Below are positions 60,597 through 64,000 of a DNA stretch of 64,000 nt, piece after piece. Under the pieces are notes generated by a model. The model searched no databases and was not told where the DNA came from. It was given only the letters and a program-made list of their open reading frames with translations. Origin of the DNA: PMP191F sp047602185 (GTDB taxonomy: Bacteria > Bacteroidota > Bacteroidia > Chitinophagales > Chitinophagaceae); the NCBI GenBank assembly GCA_047602185.1, contig JASGHY010000001.1, positions 5,208,001-5,272,000 of the forward strand, given 5' to 3'. Both the position numbers and the translations under genes were made by a program. Every line of letters starts with the position of its first letter. The first letter of the stretch is position 1.

Positions 60597-61721
60597 CTAG
60601 TAGTCGATCACCTGCTCTTCTATTATCTGTGGAAGCTGTCTGAATTCATATTGCTGATTGCGCAGCTGTGGTTCAAAACCTGCTTCGCGGATAGCCTCCT
60701 GTATGGATTTATAAGTAAAGCGATGCGGGGCACCGGCAGCACTCACCACATTTTCCTCCAGCATAATACTTCCAAAGTCATTGGCACCGGCCTGTAAGCA
60801 GATCTGTGCTGTTTGCTTGCCTACTGTAAGCCAGGATGCCTGTATATTCTTAACATTGGGCAGCATAATACGACTGATGGCGATCATGCGGATGTACTCT
60901 TCGGCACTGGTAAGATTGTGTACACCGCGGATCCTTGCCAGCAGGGTATCCACATCCTGGAAGGTCCAGGGAATAAAGGCGAGGAAGCCTTTTGCATGCG
61001 CTGGTTTACGCGATTGTACTTCGCGGATCTTCGCCAGGTGCTCAAAACGTTCCTGCAGGGTTTCCACGTGGCCAAACATCATGGTGGCCGAAGTGGTAAT
61101 ATTCAGTTTGTGCGCTTCGTGCATAATATCCAGCCATTCCTGCGCACCACATTTTCCTTTGGAAATAAGACGGCGTACGCGGTCTGTGAGTATTTCCGCA
61201 CCGGCGCCGGGCAGGCTGTCCATACCGGCTTCTTTCAGGGCCATCAGCACTTCGCGATGGGTTGATTTTTCCAGTTTGGTGATATGTGCTATTTCGGGTG
61301 GCCCGAGGGTGTGCAGTTTAATGGTAGGGAACAGCTGTTTCAGCTGGCTGAACAGGTCCACATAGAACTGCAGGCCCAGTTTAGGGTGGTGGCCGCCCTG
61401 CAGCAGCAACTGATCGCCACCCCAGCGGATGGTCTCATCAATTTTCTTTTTATAGGTCTCTATGTCGGTAATGTAAGCGTCTGCATGACCGGGGATGCGA
61501 TAAAAGTTGCAGAATTTACAGTTCGCGATACACACATTGGTAGTGTTCACGTTGCGGTCGATCTGCCAGGTTACTTTGCCATGCGGAACGTGCTTTTTAC
61601 GCATTTCGTTGGCAACGTACATCAGTTCGGTAAGCGGCGCATTTTCAAAAAGGTATATACCCTCCTCAATGCTAAGAAATTCAAGAGCGAGGGCCTTGGT
61701 GTATAGAATATCCGGTTTCAT
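60597..61721 (-). CDS. mqnC: Cyclic dehypoxanthinyl futalosine synthase (MqnC), menaquinone biosynthesis
   Basis: A radical SAM enzyme of the futalosine pathway that cyclises dehypoxanthine futalosine. The 374-residue length fits. The 4Fe-4S cysteines C64, C68 and C71 are in NTTNVCIANCKFCNFYRIPG. Then come GGDQLLLQGGHHPKLGLQFY, the helix GAGAEILTDRVRRLIS, SATMMFGHVETLQERFEHL, FIPWTFQ and the terminal NDFGSIMLEENVVSAAGA. The motif IPGHADAY and the end EENVVSAAGAPHRFT separate MqnC from MqnE and CofH. The other futalosine genes are not adjacent. The promoter word is at 61742. Confidence 0.93.
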   Translation of the reverse strand: MKPDILYTKALALEFLSIEEGIYLFENAPLTELMYVANEMRKKHVPHGKVTWQIDRNVNTTNVCIANCKFCNFYRIPGHADAYITDIETYKKKIDETIRWGGDQLLLQGGHHPKLGLQFYVDLFSQLKQLFPTIKLHTLGPPEIAHITKLEKSTHREVLMALKEAGMDSLPGAGAEILTDRVRRLISKGKCGAQEWLDIMHEAHKLNITTSATMMFGHVETLQERFEHLAKIREVQSRKPAHAKGFLAFIPWTFQDVDTLLARIRGVHNLTSAEEYIRMIAISRIMLPNVKNIQASWLTVGKQTAQICLQAGANDFGSIMLEENVVSAAGAPHRFTYKSIQEAIREAGFEPQLRNQQYEFRQLPQIIEEQVIDY

Positions 61722-61741
61722 CCCGTTTTAGTATTGAACAA

Positions 61742-61749
61742 CAAAAATA
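61742..61749 (-). promoter_or_regulatory. -7 element of mqnC (TATTTTTG on minus)
   Basis: On the minus strand TATTTTTG (61749-61742) matches TAnnTTTG and lies 20 nt before the mqnC ATG, as in other genes of the window. No perfect -33 TTTG is visible. Confidence 0.5.
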
Positions 61750-61940
61750 GTAAACCATCGGTTGAATAAGTTCAGTGATTTATATGAGGGCCGGCTATCG
61801 GGTTTAAAAGTAATTGCTTAACTTATGATAAAATCGCTCTAAAAAGCATTCAACGGTCAGAAATTGCTGTCTGTATGGTAAAAATGCAGGTTCGTAGGTG
61901 CCGATGCTTCAACAGGATGCAAAAAGCTTAAACTTGCTGT

Positions 61941-63143
61941 ATGTCTTTATTGCGTGCCATTCTAACTGCTTTGCTGTTGCTTTCCTGCGCCCTTACCCGC
62001 GCCCAGGAAGAATTTGTTGCACCACCCGCCAGGCTCATTACCAGCTTCCCCTTCAGGCTCCTTACCGGAGGTATCATGATCGTAAAGGCTACCATCAATG
62101 ATGTGCCGGATTCGCTTTCTTTCATCCTGGATACAGGTAGCGGAGGCATTTCGCTCGACTCCATGACGGCAGAAAGGTTAAAGATGAAGCCTATGCTCAG
62201 CGACCGTACCATCCGGGGCATTGCGGGTATGAAACTGGTGAGCTTTGTTTATAACCAGCGGCTACATTTACCGGGATTGAACGTTGACAGCCTTAATTTT
62301 CATGTAAACGACTATGATATTCTCTCCAGCGCCTATGGCGAAAAAATAGATGGCATTATCGGGTATAGCTTTTTCTCACGCTACATTGTAAAGATCAATT
62401 ACGACAGCTCACGTATACAGGTGTACACACAGGGAACTATTAAATACCCCCGTGGAGGCTTTTTACTGAGACCAGCGCTCGCCAATATCCCTATTCTCAG
62501 GGCAGAAGTAGGGGATGATTTTAACCTGGCCGGCCGCTTTTACTTTGATACCGGTGCCGGTATGTGCCTGCTGCTATCCGATGATTTTGTGAGTGATAGC
62601 GCCTTTATAAAACCCAAACGCAAATGGTTTGCCACCCAGGCAGAGGGGCTGGGAGGCAAGGCCCCTATGCGGCAGGGCGTTATCAAAACCCTGAAGCTGG
62701 GCCCGTACCGCTTCAGGAATGTGCCTACCTTTGTCTTTGACGATGAGTTCAATATCACCAACTATCCCACCCTTGGAGGGCTCATTGGCAACGACCTTTT
62801 ACGACGCTTTAACCTGATCATTAACTACGATCGCCACGATATTTATCTGACCCCCAATTCGCATTTTAAAGAGCCCTTTGATTATGCTTATACCGGCCTG
62901 GGCATTTATATGGTAGATGGTGAAATACGCGTAATAGATGTAATGCCGGGTTCGCCTGCCGAACAGGCGGGATTTAAAACCGACGACATCATTATGGCGG
63001 TAAGCAACAACTTCAGCCACAATATCCAGGTGTACAAAAACCTGATGCAGGCAGCAGGTGAAAAACTTAAGATATTGGTTCTGAGGAAGGAAGGCATTGA
63101 AATACTTACGCTCAAAGTAAAAAATGTGCTCACTGGCCGGTAA
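61941..63143 (+). CDS. Exported retropepsin-like aspartic protease with PDZ domain
   Basis: A 400-residue exported protein (signal MSLLRAILTALLLLSCALTRAQ, read as LLRAILTALLLLSCALTRAQ). It has two aspartic-protease-like half domains: LSFILDTGSGGISLDS (D64, T65, G66) and later RFYFDTGAGMCLLLSDDF (D203). Each would contribute one catalytic Asp, so the fold can be active as one chain. A C-terminal PDZ domain (YTGLGIYMVDGEIRVIDVM; PGSPAEQAGFKTDDIIMAV) follows at about 305-395. Such fusions are common secreted proteins of Bacteroidota. The substrate is unknown. The ATG at 61941 fits the signal peptide. Confidence 0.88.
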   Translation: MSLLRAILTALLLLSCALTRAQEEFVAPPARLITSFPFRLLTGGIMIVKATINDVPDSLSFILDTGSGGISLDSMTAERLKMKPMLSDRTIRGIAGMKLVSFVYNQRLHLPGLNVDSLNFHVNDYDILSSAYGEKIDGIIGYSFFSRYIVKINYDSSRIQVYTQGTIKYPRGGFLLRPALANIPILRAEVGDDFNLAGRFYFDTGAGMCLLLSDDFVSDSAFIKPKRKWFATQAEGLGGKAPMRQGVIKTLKLGPYRFRNVPTFVFDDEFNITNYPTLGGLIGNDLLRRFNLIINYDRHDIYLTPNSHFKEPFDYAYTGLGIYMVDGEIRVIDVMPGSPAEQAGFKTDDIIMAVSNNFSHNIQVYKNLMQAAGEKLKILVLRKEGIEILTLKVKNVLTGR

Positions 63144-63220
63144 TCTTTTTTTCGCAATTCCTTTTCGTTCAAATCACTCAACTTGTCGTTATTTTGCTGT
63201 TTCCCTAAAATGACGATAGT

Positions 63221-64000
63221 ATGATACAATTTGAAAAATTTACGCTGGGCAACGGTTTGCGGGTAATTGTGCACGAAGATCATTCAACGCCCATGGCTGT
63301 GATGAATATAATGTACGATGTGGGTGCAAGGGATGAAGAGCCGGAAAAAACCGGTTTTGCCCATTTGTTTGAACACCTGATGTTTGGCGGTTCCGTAAAT
63401 GTGGAAGATTTTGAAACTCCCCTGCAGATGGCGGGTGGCGAAAACAACGCTTATACCAGCAACGACGTTACCAATTACTACATACAGTTACCGGCCGAAA
63501 ACCTTGAAACTGCTTTCTGGCTCGAAAGTGACCGCATGTTATCACTGGCTTTCAGCGAAAAAAGCCTTGAAGTACAACGTAAAGTAGTTTGTGAAGAGTT
63601 CAAAGAACATTACCTCAACAAGCCTTATGGTGATGTATGGTTTAAGCTGCGCGAAATGGCGTACAAAAAACATCCTTATGCATGGATGACCATTGGCAAA
63701 GAGTTATCGCATATTGAAAATGCCAAACTGGAAGAGGTAAAAGAATTCTTCTTCAAACATTATCGCCCTGTTAATGCTATTATGGTAGTAGCAGGCGATG
63801 TACAGGCTGCACAAGTAAAAGAGCTGGCCGAAAAGTGGTTCGGCGATATTCCTGCCGGAGAAAAATATGTTCGCCATATACCTGATGAGCCGGAGCAAAC
63901 AGCTCCACGCCGCCAGGATGTACATGCCGATGTACCGCTGGATGCTTTTTACAAATGCTGGCACATGGCTTCCAGGCTTGATCATGGTTATTATGTTACA
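63221..64000 (+). CDS. M16 family zinc metallopeptidase, 3' end cut by the window
   Basis: The gene starts at ATG 63221 (MIQFEKFTLGNGLRVIVHED) and is open to the window end (260 residues visible of a usual 400-450 for one half or about 900 for a double protein). The inverted zinc motif HxxEH is FAHLFEHLMF (H48, E51, H52), and the downstream Glu lies in QRKVVCEEF (E125/E126), 74 residues on as expected. The rest (HYRPVNAIMVVAGDVQ; VKELAEKWFGDIPAG) is typical. There is no signal peptide at the start, so it may be cytoplasmic or part of a pair with a second M16 gene outside the window. It lies 77 nt after the retropepsin-like gene. Confidence 0.93.
   Translation, partial: MIQFEKFTLGNGLRVIVHEDHSTPMAVMNIMYDVGARDEEPEKTGFAHLFEHLMFGGSVNVEDFETPLQMAGGENNAYTSNDVTNYYIQLPAENLETAFWLESDRMLSLAFSEKSLEVQRKVVCEEFKEHYLNKPYGDVWFKLREMAYKKHPYAWMTIGKELSHIENAKLEEVKEFFFKHYRPVNAIMVVAGDVQAAQVKELAEKWFGDIPAGEKYVRHIPDEPEQTAPRRQDVHADVPLDAFYKCWHMASRLDHGYYVT

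Overview
The window comes from a member of the Bacteroidota, most likely the family Chitinophagaceae (Chitinophaga/Niastella-like). I infer this from gene content and signals. There are two large outer-membrane beta-barrel proteins with carboxypeptidase-regulatory-like N-termini, a GLPGLI-family protein and an IPExxxVDY-family protein. Rho carries a long charged insertion, menaquinone is made by the futalosine route (MqnC), PadR is paired with a double-PspC membrane protein, and there is a SWIM-SNF2 helicase. Several genes are preceded by the Bacteroidota -7 promoter word TAnnTTTG, and most lack a clear Shine-Dalgarno sequence. I saw no tRNA, rRNA, CRISPR array, insertion sequence or prophage. 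This looks like ordinary chromosome with short, often repeat-rich intergenic gaps.

Positions 1-9.1 kb hold a four-helix-bundle protein cut by the window edge, a DEDDy exonuclease, a RidA-like protein with a YjbR protein, a minus-strand flavinylation-type cassette (thioredoxin-ApbE fusion, Cys-rich DUF4266 lipoprotein, DUF3570 barrel), a methionine aminotransferase, an S41 peptidase and a GNAT acetyltransferase. Positions 9.2-12.4 kb are gene-poor and repeat-rich, with two secreted proteins and one lineage-specific small protein. Positions 12.4-19.1 kb carry FeoB, D-lactate dehydrogenase, AsnRS, a double universal stress protein and an orphan ExbD. Positions 19.1-23.5 kb are a four-gene minus-strand operon: two tandem paralogous polytopic membrane proteins (glycosyltransferase-39-like), a GT2 enzyme and DUF2304.

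Positions 23.9-30.5 kb hold a 2OG-Fe(II) oxygenase, an envelope cluster (Tyr-rich secreted protein, LpoB-like lipoprotein, COG3014 lipoprotein), and a PadR-PspC operon whose promoter is overlapped by a palindrome. Positions 30.8-39.1 kb carry GcvT, an SRPBCC protein, ComB, Rho, a lipoprotein, pterin carbinolamine dehydratase, an IPExxxVDY protein and an M28 peptidase. Positions 39.6-55.9 kb carry the SNF2 helicase, two paralogous outer-membrane barrels, a small 54-residue minus-strand gene, an LLM flavin oxidoreductase, a GLPGLI protein, a histidine kinase/response regulator pair and a small membrane protein. Positions 56-64 kb carry a 1457-residue hybrid kinase, MqnC, a retropepsin-like PDZ protease and the start of an M16 peptidase that runs off the end.

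The most interesting items are the thioredoxin-ApbE/DUF4266/DUF3570 cassette, which looks like an exported redox or protein-modification system; the PadR-type palindrome sitting on a -33 element; the small minus-strand gene with its own terminator at 46.98-47.24 kb; and several uncatalogued palindromic or phased repeats between genes.
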